Positions 16,489 through 25,044 of a stretch of 64,000 bases of DNA are shown one piece after another (the stretch's first letter is position 1; each line of letters starts with the position of its first letter). Source of the DNA: Allobosea sp. (GTDB taxonomy: Bacteria > Pseudomonadota > Alphaproteobacteria > Rhizobiales > Beijerinckiaceae); the NCBI RefSeq assembly GCF_017308015.1, contig NZ_JAFKFW010000006.1:62001-126000 (forward strand). The letters are read 5' to 3'. Made by a program: the position numbers and the translations under genes. The notes under the pieces were generated by a model. It saw only the letters and a list, made by a program, of their open reading frames with translations, ran no database searches and was not told the DNA's origin.

Positions 16489-17631
16489 CTATTCCGCCGC
16501 TTCGGCGAGCAGCACGGGATCCTCGGTCAGGCTGTAGCGAGTGAAGACGCGGTTCTGGGCCGGCAGCGGCGCGACCTCCATGATCCCCTTCGCCGGCTGC
16601 ATGATCACCATGGCGACGGTGGCCGAGAGATTGCCGGCCTCGTTCGGGCGGACCGGGCGGCAGACCGAGTGAGGCGCGAGGAAGTCGTCGAAGAAGGCCT
16701 GCTTCAGGTCATTGACGGTCAGCTTGCGGCCGGCTTCGTCGAGCAGCTTGCGGACGCGCCAGTCGCGATAGAAGCTCTCCGGCACGCGCGGGATGCCGGT
16801 GTCCCTGATCTTGGTCAGCGCGATCTGCCCGACCCAGTGGTTGGCGTGCACGATCATGCCGTCCTGCGGATAGAGCGGGAAAGCCTCGTCCGGGGCACAT
16901 TCGAAATCGATGCCGAAGCCCTTCACGGTCGAGAGCATCATGTTGTTCGAGCAGGCCTTGGGCGTCGTCGCCACGGCCTTGATCGCGAAGGCGAGATGCT
17001 CCTGCTCCAGCACTTTGCGCCGGATCAGGGCGAGCGGCACGCCAGCCTGCGTGAAGTCACGCTCGGATTCGAGATAATTGGCGGTGATCGAGATGCCGGC
17101 CGCGTTCATCCCGCAGCGGGCGAGGCCGCCGGCCTCGACGAAGGTCAGGAAGTCGGGACCGTCGGTACGGCGCACGCGCAGGACGATCGCCGTTTCCGCG
17201 CACTCGGCCTTCCAATCCCAGTTCTGGCCGTGGATCAGCTCGCCCGAGGCGCTGCGCTCCGGCAGAATGATCGCGCCGGTGCAGCCGTCGTCGAGTTCCT
17301 CCTGGGCCTCGATCGGCTTATTCTTGACGAGGCGGGCCTTGGCGATGACCTCGGTGCGGGCATTGACCATGACGATGTCCTCGAGCGTGACACCGGCGCC
17401 GTCGGCGATGCCGCGCATCTCCTCGATGTAATGCGCGCCGAAAGCCTCGATCTCCCGCGCGAACTCGGCGATCAGCGCCGATTTCGCCTTGGCGTCGTAA
17501 CCGATCTCGCCAAGCTGGCCGCCATAGAGCTCGATCGAGCGCTTGACCCGCTGCGGCACGGCTGCGCCGTGCTGGCGGCCCCGCTCATAAGGCGTGCCCG
17601 ACACATCGACGAAGGGGCAGGGCTGGACCAT
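16489..17631 (-). CDS. C45-type N-terminal-nucleophile hydrolase/acyltransferase
   Basis: A 380-residue protein of the acyl-coenzyme A:6-aminopenicillanic acid acyltransferase-like (peptidase C45) family. These proteins cut themselves to expose an N-terminal Cys, which then hydrolyses or transfers amide bonds. The site is visible as DDGCTG, with G116/C117 in this numbering; IHGQNWDW and GMNAAGISITANYL are further family segments. I start at ATG 17631 because GGAAAG lies nine bases upstream; an ATG at 17640 is also possible. Bacterial members include amidases that act on N-acyl amino compounds. The product is probably cytoplasmic, since no signal peptide is seen. Confidence 0.85.
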   Translation of the reverse strand: MVQPCPFVDVSGTPYERGRQHGAAVPQRVKRSIELYGGQLGEIGYDAKAKSALIAEFAREIEAFGAHYIEEMRGIADGAGVTLEDIVMVNARTEVIAKARLVKNKPIEAQEELDDGCTGAIILPERSASGELIHGQNWDWKAECAETAIVLRVRRTDGPDFLTFVEAGGLARCGMNAAGISITANYLESERDFTQAGVPLALIRRKVLEQEHLAFAIKAVATTPKACSNNMMLSTVKGFGIDFECAPDEAFPLYPQDGMIVHANHWVGQIALTKIRDTGIPRVPESFYRDWRVRKLLDEAGRKLTVNDLKQAFFDDFLAPHSVCRPVRPNEAGNLSATVAMVIMQPAKGIMEVAPLPAQNRVFTRYSLTEDPVLLAEAAE

Positions 17632-17713
17632 GGCGCACATCTTTCCGGTATGCTGACGAGAGATCGTGCTGTATTGTATTTCATCATCAACTAAAACAAT
17701 CAAGGGCCTTCCG

Positions 17714-18601
17714 ATGACGGCGCCGACCCGGCTGCAACAGGAGATTGCCGACCGCATCCTGCAGCTCGTGCGCGATGACGCGCTGGCGGCCGGAGCCTGG
17801 CTCAACGAGAACGCGACTGCTCGCCGGCTCGGCGTGTCGCGCACCCCGGTCAGGGCAGCGCTGGATCATCTCGCCGAGCAGGGCGTGGTGCGCCGGCATC
17901 TCAACAAGGGCATCGAGATCGTCAGCCTGCCGGCGGCGAGCGACAGCGCCCGGACGCCGGAGACGGTCGATCTCGCGATGGTCAGACTTGCGCACGAGCG
18001 CGAGAACGGTTTGCTCCCGGACGAGTTTTCCGAACTGGAGGTGATGCGTCGTTACGATCTCGGCCGACCGGAGGCGCAAAAGCTGCTCGCCCGGCTGGCC
18101 GATCTCGACATGGTCGAGCGCAAGCCGGGTTATGGCTGGCGCTTCCTGCATGAGCCGCGGGATCAGCGTCTGCGCGACGAGTGCTACCGTTTCCGCCTGC
18201 TGATCGAGCCGATGGCGATGCTCGAACCCGGCTTCAAGCTGGAGCCCGGCTGGATCGCCGAGATGCGGGCGCGGCATGTCGAGGCGCTGGCACGGCCGTG
18301 GCGGGAATCGTCGAGCATCGCCTTCTACGAGATGAATGCCGATTTCCACGAGGGCCTGGCAGCGGCCACGGGCAACCGCTTCTTCCATTCGGCAATGCGG
18401 CGCCAAAATCAGCTCCGGCGCCTGTCGAACTATGACTGGGACCAGGGCATGGAGCGCGTCCGCGTGAACTGCTCCGAGCATATGACCATGCTCGATCATC
18501 TGGAGACAGGCGAAAACGAGGTCGCCTCGGCGCTGATGCGCAGCCATCTGCTGCGCGCAAGCAAGCTCAGGCGAATGAGCAAGCTGGAGGAGGGGAAGTA
18601 G
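17714..18601 (+). CDS. GntR-family transcriptional regulator
   Basis: A 295-residue protein with an N-terminal GntR winged helix (about residues 8-72; NATARRLGVSRTPVRAALDH is the recognition region) and a C-terminal helical ligand domain of FCD type (FRLLIEPMAMLEPG, then NADFHEGLAAATGNRFF). It is longer than usual: about 70 residues between the two domains look like a second winged-helix-like segment (RRYDLGRPEAQKLLARLADL). It starts at ATG 17714. It is divergent from the C45/binding-protein operon across 82 bases and probably controls it and perhaps the peptidase genes downstream. Confidence 0.87.
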   Translation: MTAPTRLQQEIADRILQLVRDDALAAGAWLNENATARRLGVSRTPVRAALDHLAEQGVVRRHLNKGIEIVSLPAASDSARTPETVDLAMVRLAHERENGLLPDEFSELEVMRRYDLGRPEAQKLLARLADLDMVERKPGYGWRFLHEPRDQRLRDECYRFRLLIEPMAMLEPGFKLEPGWIAEMRARHVEALARPWRESSSIAFYEMNADFHEGLAAATGNRFFHSAMRRQNQLRRLSNYDWDQGMERVRVNCSEHMTMLDHLETGENEVASALMRSHLLRASKLRRMSKLEEGK

Positions 18602-18624
18602 GGCAGCGGCGTGTGGAGACCTGT

Positions 18625-18670
18625 GCCGTCATTCCGGGGCATTGCGCAGCAATGAGCCTGGAATGACGGC
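18625..18670. repeat. REP-like palindrome
   Basis: GCCGTCATTCC at 18625-18635 is the exact reverse complement of 18660-18670. Inside it CATTGC and GCAATG form a second small stem. It lies 24 bases after the GntR stop and could also end transcription. The surrounding 180-base gap to the next gene holds nothing else that I can identify. Confidence 0.65.
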
Positions 18671-18781
18671 GCTCTTTCTCTATCGCTGCTCTCGGATGGC
18701 AGCCCTGCCGTCACGGCGGTTGACCCGGCGACGATTTGGGCCAGCAATGGCTGCCATCCCGAATCCGACAGGTCGCGTGCC

Positions 18782-20032
18782 ATGACTATCCATCAGCCTC
18801 CGCAAGCCATCGATCCCGCCCAGCTCGACAAGCTGGCCGAGGTCGCGATCCGCGTCGGCCTGAACCTCCAGCCGGGGCAGGACCTGTTCCTGACGGCGCC
18901 GGTCGCGGCGCTGCCGCTGGTCCGGCTGATCGCCGCGCACGCCTACAAGGCGGGCGCAGGCATCGTCACGCCGATGCTGGCCGACGAGGAGGTGACGCTG
19001 GCGCGCTATCGCTTCGCGCCGGATGCGAGCTTCGACAAGGCCCCCGCCTGGCTCTACAAGGGGGTCGCCGAGGCCTTTTCCGCGAATACCGCGCGGCTTG
19101 CCATCGTCGGCGACAATCCGATGCTGCTGGCGAACGAGGATCCCGCCAAGGTCGGGCGCGCCAGCAAGGCCAATTCGCTGGCTTATCAGCCGGCGCTGGA
19201 GAAGATCGCCGGTTTCGACATCAACTGGAACATCCTGGCCTATCCGAGCGCGGCCTGGGCTCGCCAAGTGTTTCCTGACGATGCCGAGGAGGTTGCCGTC
19301 GGCAAACTGGCGGAGGCAATCTTCTCGGCCTCCCGGATCGATCAGGCCGATCCGGTCGCGGCCTGGGCAGCGCATAACGCGGCCTTGCGGGCGCGGCGCG
19401 ACTGGCTGAACGGCCAGCGCTTCGCCTCGCTGCATTTCACCGGGCCGGGAACCGATCTAACCGTCGGGCTGGCCGATGGCCATGACTGGCAGGGCGGTGC
19501 CTCGCCGGCCAAGAACGGTATCGTCTGTAATCCGAACATCCCGACCGAGGAGGTTTTCACGACCCCGCATGCGCGCCGGGTCGAGGGGCATGTGTCGAGT
19601 ACCAAGCCGCTCTCCTATCAGGGCTCACTGATCGACGAGATCCGCGTGCGTTTCGAGGGTGGGCGGATCGTCGAGGCCAAGGCGTCGCGCGGTGAGGCGG
19701 TGCTCAACAAGGTGCTCGATACCGACGAGGGCTCGCGCCGGCTTGGCGAGGTCGCGCTGGTGCCGAATTCCTCGCCGATCTCGAAGAGCGGCATCCTGTT
19801 CTACAACACGCTCTTCGACGAGAACGCGTCCTGCCATATCGCGCTCGGTCAATGCTATTCGAAATGCTTCGTCGACGGCGCGAACCTGACGCCGGAGCAG
19901 ATCGCGGCGCAGGGCGGCAACAAGAGCCTGATCCATATCGACTGGATGATCGGCTCCGGCGAAGTCGATATCGATGGCTTCCATGCGGACGGCAGCCGCA
20001 TGCCGGTGTTCCGCAAGGGCGAATGGGCCTGA
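18782..20032 (+). CDS. M29-family aminopeptidase
   Basis: A 416-residue metallo-aminopeptidase of the AmpS/PepS family, which removes N-terminal residues from short peptides. The family's two-metal ligands can be placed: TEEVFTTPH (Glu), LGEVALVP (Glu), CHIALGQCY (His and Tyr) and IHIDWMIGS (His and Asp). Length is typical of the family. No signal peptide, so cytoplasmic. It follows the GntR gene in the same direction. In this locus it would process peptides brought in by the DppBC-DF transporter. Confidence 0.92.
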   Translation: MTIHQPPQAIDPAQLDKLAEVAIRVGLNLQPGQDLFLTAPVAALPLVRLIAAHAYKAGAGIVTPMLADEEVTLARYRFAPDASFDKAPAWLYKGVAEAFSANTARLAIVGDNPMLLANEDPAKVGRASKANSLAYQPALEKIAGFDINWNILAYPSAAWARQVFPDDAEEVAVGKLAEAIFSASRIDQADPVAAWAAHNAALRARRDWLNGQRFASLHFTGPGTDLTVGLADGHDWQGGASPAKNGIVCNPNIPTEEVFTTPHARRVEGHVSSTKPLSYQGSLIDEIRVRFEGGRIVEAKASRGEAVLNKVLDTDEGSRRLGEVALVPNSSPISKSGILFYNTLFDENASCHIALGQCYSKCFVDGANLTPEQIAAQGGNKSLIHIDWMIGSGEVDIDGFHADGSRMPVFRKGEWA

Positions 20033-20047
20033 GCGGCCCGCACGGCT

Positions 20048-21085
20048 TCAGCCGGCGTTGGCTCTGAGCCAATCGCCCAGCGACGGGCGGTGATGCCCAT
20101 CACGCCCGGTCGTGGCAGGGGCGGCGACCAGCGCGTTGAGCACGGCTTCCTGCGTCGCCTCGGCGGCGGCGCGGAAGAGCGTGTCGATGCGGTTCTCGTT
20201 GAGTGCGCGCAGCGGCACGAGGTCGGCCGGCTGATCGTGGTCGATCGGATCGGCGGTAGTGAAGGCAACCGCAATGTCGCCGCTGCCATTGCCCCAGAAG
20301 GCGCCGAGCCGGGCTAGACCGGCACCGCCCCGCCGCGCGACACGGTGAAGCTGCCGTGATTCCAATGGCACGTCGGTCGCTATAACCAGAATGACCGAGC
20401 CGCGTTCGGCATGCGGCTTGGCTTCCGGCGGAACCGGACGGCGGCCATCGGGCAGCACGAGATCGCCGGCATTGCCGAAATTGGCCAGCGCCAGAACACC
20501 GAGCATGTGCCCGGCGTCGTCGAGCGCGAAGCGGCGCGAGGCCGTGCCGATGCCGCCCTTGAAGCCGAAGGCGCTCATGCCGGTGCCGGCGCCGACCGCG
20601 CCTTCCGCGACGGGGCCGGAGGCCGCGGCGTCGAGCGCGGCGAAGGCATGAGCCTCCGTCAGCGCGCGGGCGCGAATATCGGAGAGATAGCCGTCATTGC
20701 ATTCGAGCACAACAGGATTGACCGTGCCGGTCTGCCGGCCGATGTCGGGATTGGCGGCGAGCGCGCGCGTCACCAGTGCGTCGAATCCGGTGCCGACGCT
20801 CAGGGTATTGCCGAGCAGGAGCGGAGTCTCGATCTGGCCGAGCTCGGCGAGCTGCATCAGGCCAACGCTCTTGCCGAAGCCGTTGATGACGTCGACGGCA
20901 GCGCGGAGTTTCCGGCGAAACAGATTGCCGTCATGCGGCAGCAGCGCCGTGAAGCCGGTCCGCAGTTCGCCTTCGTTCAAGGTGAAATGGCCGAGCTTGA
21001 TGCCGGGCACGTCGGTGATCGCATTGAGCGGGCCGGGCTGCAGGATGCCGCAGGTGAGGCCGAAATCGCGAAGGCGCTGAGTCAT
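20048..21085 (-). CDS. P1-family (DmpA-type) aminopeptidase/amidase
   Basis: A 345-residue N-terminal-nucleophile hydrolase of the S58/DmpA family. DmpA cleaves L-aminopeptides and also D-alanine amides and esters, and it matures by cutting before a serine. The site is visible as GNGSGDIAVAF, with cleavage expected between G267 and S268. NGFGKSVGLMQL and VVLECNDGYLSD are other conserved segments. Cytoplasmic. It converges on the M29 gene with 15 bases between their stops and is followed 22 bases upstream by the cyclodeaminase-like gene in the same operon. Confidence 0.92.
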   Translation of the reverse strand: MTQRLRDFGLTCGILQPGPLNAITDVPGIKLGHFTLNEGELRTGFTALLPHDGNLFRRKLRAAVDVINGFGKSVGLMQLAELGQIETPLLLGNTLSVGTGFDALVTRALAANPDIGRQTGTVNPVVLECNDGYLSDIRARALTEAHAFAALDAAASGPVAEGAVGAGTGMSAFGFKGGIGTASRRFALDDAGHMLGVLALANFGNAGDLVLPDGRRPVPPEAKPHAERGSVILVIATDVPLESRQLHRVARRGGAGLARLGAFWGNGSGDIAVAFTTADPIDHDQPADLVPLRALNENRIDTLFRAAAEATQEAVLNALVAAPATTGRDGHHRPSLGDWLRANAG

Positions 21086-21107
21086 GGCTTAGTCCGATAC
21101 GGCGAGA

Positions 21108-22076
21108 TCAGCGCGGGAGGATGGTGCCGAGCCCCCGCGCCCGGGCCTTCCCGACGGCGAGATGGGCGAGCGCGAGATCGGCGAGCGCGACGCCGCGAAA
21201 GCAGAAGAGGGAACGGCCGGCCGGCGCGGTCGGATGCGGGGCGGCGGCGAGCTCCGAGAGGTCATGGCCGAAAACGACGGTCGTGACCGGATTGCCAGCG
21301 GCGTCGTAAGGCGCCTGTGATTGTTCCAGGCTGTCGGTCGCGAGGACGTCGAAGGCCGGCAACGCCTCCGGCAGCCAACTCCGGCCGGTGTCGACTGCCG
21401 CGGCGAAGGCGACGGGCTTGAGGCGGCGAGCATCAAGGAAGGGCGTCATGCCGGGGCCGCCCGGCACCATCGAGATCACGATATCGCTCTGCGCCAGCAG
21501 TGTATCGGCATCGTCGAGCACCTGTGCCGCGAGGCCGGTCGCGCGCGCGGCTTCCGCGAGGCGCTCGGCCGAGGCGCGGCTGCGGCTCATGGTCAGTGCC
21601 GTCGTGAGGCCCGGATAGAGCGCGCGGAAGGCGGCGAGATGGGCATGGGCCTGCAAGCCGCAGCCGACGAAGCCGATCGTGCGGGGCCGCGGCGGGGCAA
21701 GGCGGGATGCAGCGGCGGCGGTGATCGCGGCGGTACGGATCAGGGTGATCTCGTCGCCGTCGATGATCGCGCGCGGCATCCCTGTCGCATAGTCGTTCAT
21801 ACAGATCAGAGCGCTGACGGCAGGCAGGGTCGAGCCTGCGGCGACCGGGGCCATCGCGACCCATTTCACCGTGGCGATCTGACGCGCGGAGGAGGCAGCC
21901 GTCATCGCCTGGAATCCGTGGCCCGGTCCGAGCGTCAACGCCGTCTTCGGGATGCTCCGGTCCAGCCCTGCGGCGTAATCGCGAAAGCTCTGCAGGACGG
22001 CTTCGCGAGCTTCGCCGGGCGAGATCGCCAGCGCCCGGACGTCGTCGCGCGAAAGGTAAAGCAAACTATCGCTCAT
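21108..22076 (-). CDS. Ornithine cyclodeaminase/mu-crystallin family protein
   Basis: A 322-residue NAD(P)-binding protein. The Rossmann motif is IGFVGCGLQAHAHLAAFRAL, and an N-terminal AMTAASSARQIATVKWVAM segment matches the region that binds the substrate carboxylate. Members include ornithine cyclodeaminase, alanine dehydrogenase, and ketimine or pyrroline-2-carboxylate reductases. Which one this is cannot be told from the sequence. ATG 22076 has AAGGAG eight bases upstream. As first gene of an operon with the DmpA-type peptidase, it may process the released amino or imino acid. Confidence 0.87.
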   Translation of the reverse strand: MSDSLLYLSRDDVRALAISPGEAREAVLQSFRDYAAGLDRSIPKTALTLGPGHGFQAMTAASSARQIATVKWVAMAPVAAGSTLPAVSALICMNDYATGMPRAIIDGDEITLIRTAAITAAAASRLAPPRPRTIGFVGCGLQAHAHLAAFRALYPGLTTALTMSRSRASAERLAEAARATGLAAQVLDDADTLLAQSDIVISMVPGGPGMTPFLDARRLKPVAFAAAVDTGRSWLPEALPAFDVLATDSLEQSQAPYDAAGNPVTTVVFGHDLSELAAAPHPTAPAGRSLFCFRGVALADLALAHLAVGKARARGLGTILPR

Positions 22077-22376
22077 CAGGGATTCTCCTTGACGTCGGCG
22101 GCATCCGAAGCGGCCTGGAAGCCCGGATACAGACTGGTCGCAGCGGCGTCGAGGCGACCGTCGAACTGGCGCCATGGCCGGGCATCCCGGACAGCGCCTG
22201 GGCGCCTAGCCGAATTCGGAGATTGTCCGCCGCGGGAGGGCTTGGCACGACGTCCGCCGATCGCGTGCTGCCAAAACGAAACAGCCCTCCGGGGCTTCGC
22301 GTCTGCGAAGAGATCGTTGCTCTTATCTGCAGGCCCGTGGCAATTAAGCCACGCTACCTGCATGCTCCGCTACCGG
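22077..22376. other. Intergenic gap without a convincing gene
   Basis: This 300-base gap upstream of the cyclodeaminase-like gene must hold its promoter and the 3' end region of the L,D-transpeptidase gene. A short hairpin CGTGGC-AATTAA-GCCACG lies at 22336-22353. Short frames in the gap show no family resemblance or ribosome-binding site. Confidence 0.4.
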
Positions 22377-23789
22377 TCAGCGCTGCGTCGGCTGACTGGC
22401 ATAGGCCGCAGTCGACTGGTCGAGGCTGGAGGTCCTGAGGCCGCTGGCACGGCGAGGCGGAAGCGGGGCGCTGGTCGCGGTCGGTGCCGCCGGAACCGCC
22501 GACACGACCGGGACCGAGGCGGTGGTCATGCCCTGGTCAGCCGTGCCACCGAACACCGGCATGAAGCTCAGCGCGCGCTGCAAAAACGGCTTCTCCTCGG
22601 CGGGAACGACCGGGGTGGAGGAGGCGCTCGCGAGCACCGGGACCTGCTGGGCATTGCCCGGAGCGACCTTGGCGAGCTGCGTGGCGGCAGGCGCCGCCGG
22701 GCGTGGCGCCGCGGCGGGTTTGGCTTCCGCGGGCTTGACGACGGGCTCCTCGACGGGGGCCGCGGCGACCGCGGCGAGAACCGCGTCGTTGTCGGCGGAG
22801 GCGGCGCGCACGGTCGCCTTGGCCTTGCCGGTATTGTCGAGAACGACGACGCGCGGGCCGATGGCGAGCGCATCCTGGCGGCTGATGCCGACATCCCGCG
22901 ACGCCCAGGAGGCCGAGCGGTTCAGGGCATCGGCGCCGTTGGAGGCGAGCGCCCGCTTGAAGGAGGCATGCTGGTCGCCGTCGTCATAGATCAGCTTGAT
23001 CGCCGGCGTACCCTTGGCGACGAGCGCAGCAACCTGGACCTCGTCCTCACGGCGCTTCTCGGCGACGGCGGCCGGAGCCTGGCCACCGTTGAAGACATAG
23101 CGGCCCCCGGCGACGGACACGGCCGGCTCGTCCCTGGTGACCTCGAAATAGTCCGAGCCTTCCTTCAGATTCTTCCAGAAGGCGATGTTGGGGTCGAGCC
23201 GGTGCTTGGCCAGATTCTGCGCGGTCATCCGGAAGGGGTAGGCCTGCATCTGTACGGCGCGCTGGCCGGCGTTCTGAGCCTCGCGCACCAGGGCGTAGAT
23301 CTCGCCGATCTGGTCGTCCGTCATCGAATAGCAGCCGGCCGAGGAGCAGGCGCCGTGCACCATCAGATGCGCGCCGGTGCGGCCATAGGAGCGGTCATAG
23401 GCGTTGGGATAGCCCATGTTGAACGAGACGTAATAGGACGAGTTCGGGTTCATCTGCTGCGGCGCGATGGCATAGAAGCCCTCCGGCGCCATGCGATCGC
23501 CCTCGCGGATCTTCGGGCCTAGCTGGCCGGACCAGCGGCACATCGGGTAGGTCTTCAGCAGTGCGTATTGCCCGTCGGCCTTGCGCTTCCAGACTTCGAG
23601 CTCCGACTCCTTCTTGAAGGAGCGGATGATGATCGGCTGGTCCTTGCTCATGCCCTTCTCGGACATGAGCGCATAGGTCGCGCCCGGAATCGGGATGTTG
23701 TGCCGGGCGGAGCCGCGATAACGGTCCTCCTCGCAGGCAGCCAGCGTCAATGCAACAAAAGCCACGAGCGCGAGTTGCTTGATTGCCAC
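22377..23789 (-). CDS. L,D-transpeptidase family lipoprotein (YafK type)
   Basis: A 470-residue envelope protein. The N terminus is a lipoprotein signal with lipobox LAAC (Cys19), which supports GTG 23789 as start; the frame is open for another 60 bases. The catalytic domain (about 45-180) has the YkuD/YafK motif HLMVHGACSSAGCYS, with H145 and catalytic C153. Such enzymes form or trim 3-3 or lipoprotein crosslinks in peptidoglycan. The last 200 residues are rich in Ala and Pro and lack recognisable domains, so they are probably a flexible periplasmic tail. Confidence 0.87.
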   Translation of the reverse strand: MAIKQLALVAFVALTLAACEEDRYRGSARHNIPIPGATYALMSEKGMSKDQPIIIRSFKKESELEVWKRKADGQYALLKTYPMCRWSGQLGPKIREGDRMAPEGFYAIAPQQMNPNSSYYVSFNMGYPNAYDRSYGRTGAHLMVHGACSSAGCYSMTDDQIGEIYALVREAQNAGQRAVQMQAYPFRMTAQNLAKHRLDPNIAFWKNLKEGSDYFEVTRDEPAVSVAGGRYVFNGGQAPAAVAEKRREDEVQVAALVAKGTPAIKLIYDDGDQHASFKRALASNGADALNRSASWASRDVGISRQDALAIGPRVVVLDNTGKAKATVRAASADNDAVLAAVAAAPVEEPVVKPAEAKPAAAPRPAAPAATQLAKVAPGNAQQVPVLASASSTPVVPAEEKPFLQRALSFMPVFGGTADQGMTTASVPVVSAVPAAPTATSAPLPPRRASGLRTSSLDQSTAAYASQPTQR

Positions 23790-23889
23790 GTCGTCAATCC
23801 CATCGAACGGCAGGCCGGGGCGCGACCTGTGACTTCGCAAGACGGCCAAATTGTGCCCGTCGACTCGTTTTAGATGCGTTAGCCTTGAG

Positions 23890-23948
23890 GGTTCCTTACC
23901 ATAGGCTTCACGCGTCTGGCCACATGGTCAACGCAAGGTAAAGGAACC
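23890..23948. repeat. Inverted repeat between accA and the L,D-transpeptidase gene
   Basis: GGTTCCTTACC at 23890-23900 matches GGTAAAGGAACC at 23937-23948 except for one extra A. The arms are 36 bases apart. It lies after the accA stop on the minus strand and may end accA transcription, but it has no clear T-tract. Confidence 0.4.
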
Positions 23949-23987
23949 TTGCCTTCGCGTATGCGAGATATCCCGCTCCCGCATTGC

Positions 23988-24941
23988 TCAGAGATTGCGG
24001 CCGATCGCGAGGAATTTGTCGGAGCGCTTGTTGACGATGTCTTCGGCGCTTAGACCGGCGAGATCGCCCAGCGCGGCGGAGATGGCGTCGCCGGCGCGGT
24101 TGATCGAAGCCTGGCCGTCGCGATGGGCGCCGCCGGTCGGCTCCTGCACGATCCGGTCGATGATGCCGAATTTCAGCAGGTCCTGCGCCGTGATCTTCAT
24201 GCCGGTCGCGGCGTCCTGGGCACGCGCGGTGTCGCGCCAGAGGATCGAGGCCGCGCCTTCCGGCGAGATCACCGAATAGATCGCATGCTCCATCATCAGC
24301 ACGCGGCTGGCGGCGGCGATCGCGATCGCGCCACCCGAGCCGCCCTCGCCGATGACGAGTGCGACGCTGGGGCTGCGCAGGCCGAGCCAGGCTTCGGTCG
24401 AGCGGGCGATGGCCTCGGCCTGACCGCGTTCCTCCGCCTCGATTCCCGGATAGGCGCCGGCGGTGTCGACGAAGCTCAGTACCGGCAGGCCGAAACGGTC
24501 GGCGAGTTCGGTCAGACGTACGGCCTTGCGGTAGCCTTCGGGCTTGGGCATGCCGAAATTGTGCCGGATTCTGGTCTCGGTCGAGTCGCCCTTTTCCTGG
24601 CCGATGACGCAGACGGGTTCGCCGCGGAAGCGGCCGAAGCCGCCGACGATGGCCTCGTCCTCGCCGAAGGCGCGGTCGCCGGCGAGCGGGGTGAACTCGG
24701 TGATCAGCCCGGCGCAGTAATCCTTGAAATGCGGGCGCTGCGGATGGCGGGCCACCAGCGTCTTCTGCCAGGGCGTCAGCGCCGCATAGAGCTCTTTCAG
24801 CGCCTGGCTGGCGCGGGCGTCGAGCTTGCCGATCTCCTCGGACAGGGAGATGCCGTCGCCGCGCGCCTCGAGGGCCCGCAACTCGTCCGCCTTCGCCTCC
24901 AGCTCGGCGACCGGTTTCTCGAAATCCAGATAGCTACGCAT
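23988..24941 (-). CDS. accA: Acetyl-CoA carboxylase carboxyltransferase subunit alpha
   Basis: A 317-residue subunit of the carboxyltransferase that, with AccD, moves the carboxyl group from biotin to acetyl-CoA in the first step of fatty-acid synthesis. The N terminus MRSYLDFEKPVAELEAKADE is typical, and the crotonase-fold core is intact (VDTAGAYPGIEAEERGQAEA, GEGGSGGAIAIA, YSVISPEGAASILW). Length matches the family. I start at ATG 24941; the frame is open further upstream but those residues do not belong to AccA. Monocistronic in this window. Confidence 0.96.
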   Translation of the reverse strand: MRSYLDFEKPVAELEAKADELRALEARGDGISLSEEIGKLDARASQALKELYAALTPWQKTLVARHPQRPHFKDYCAGLITEFTPLAGDRAFGEDEAIVGGFGRFRGEPVCVIGQEKGDSTETRIRHNFGMPKPEGYRKAVRLTELADRFGLPVLSFVDTAGAYPGIEAEERGQAEAIARSTEAWLGLRSPSVALVIGEGGSGGAIAIAAASRVLMMEHAIYSVISPEGAASILWRDTARAQDAATGMKITAQDLLKFGIIDRIVQEPTGGAHRDGQASINRAGDAISAALGDLAGLSAEDIVNKRSDKFLAIGRNL

Positions 24942-25044
24942 CGTGATCCAGTTCAAATTCCGCGCCAGGAGCGGGCGGAGCGGCGGTTTACAGCGAAACC
25001 GGGCTTGAAAAGCGCCGGACCTTGTCCGCGCCCCGGTGAAATTG

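Noticed and set aside
22077-22376. Small genes in the gap before the cyclodeaminase-like gene
   Set aside because: The short frames have no ribosome-binding site or conserved look.
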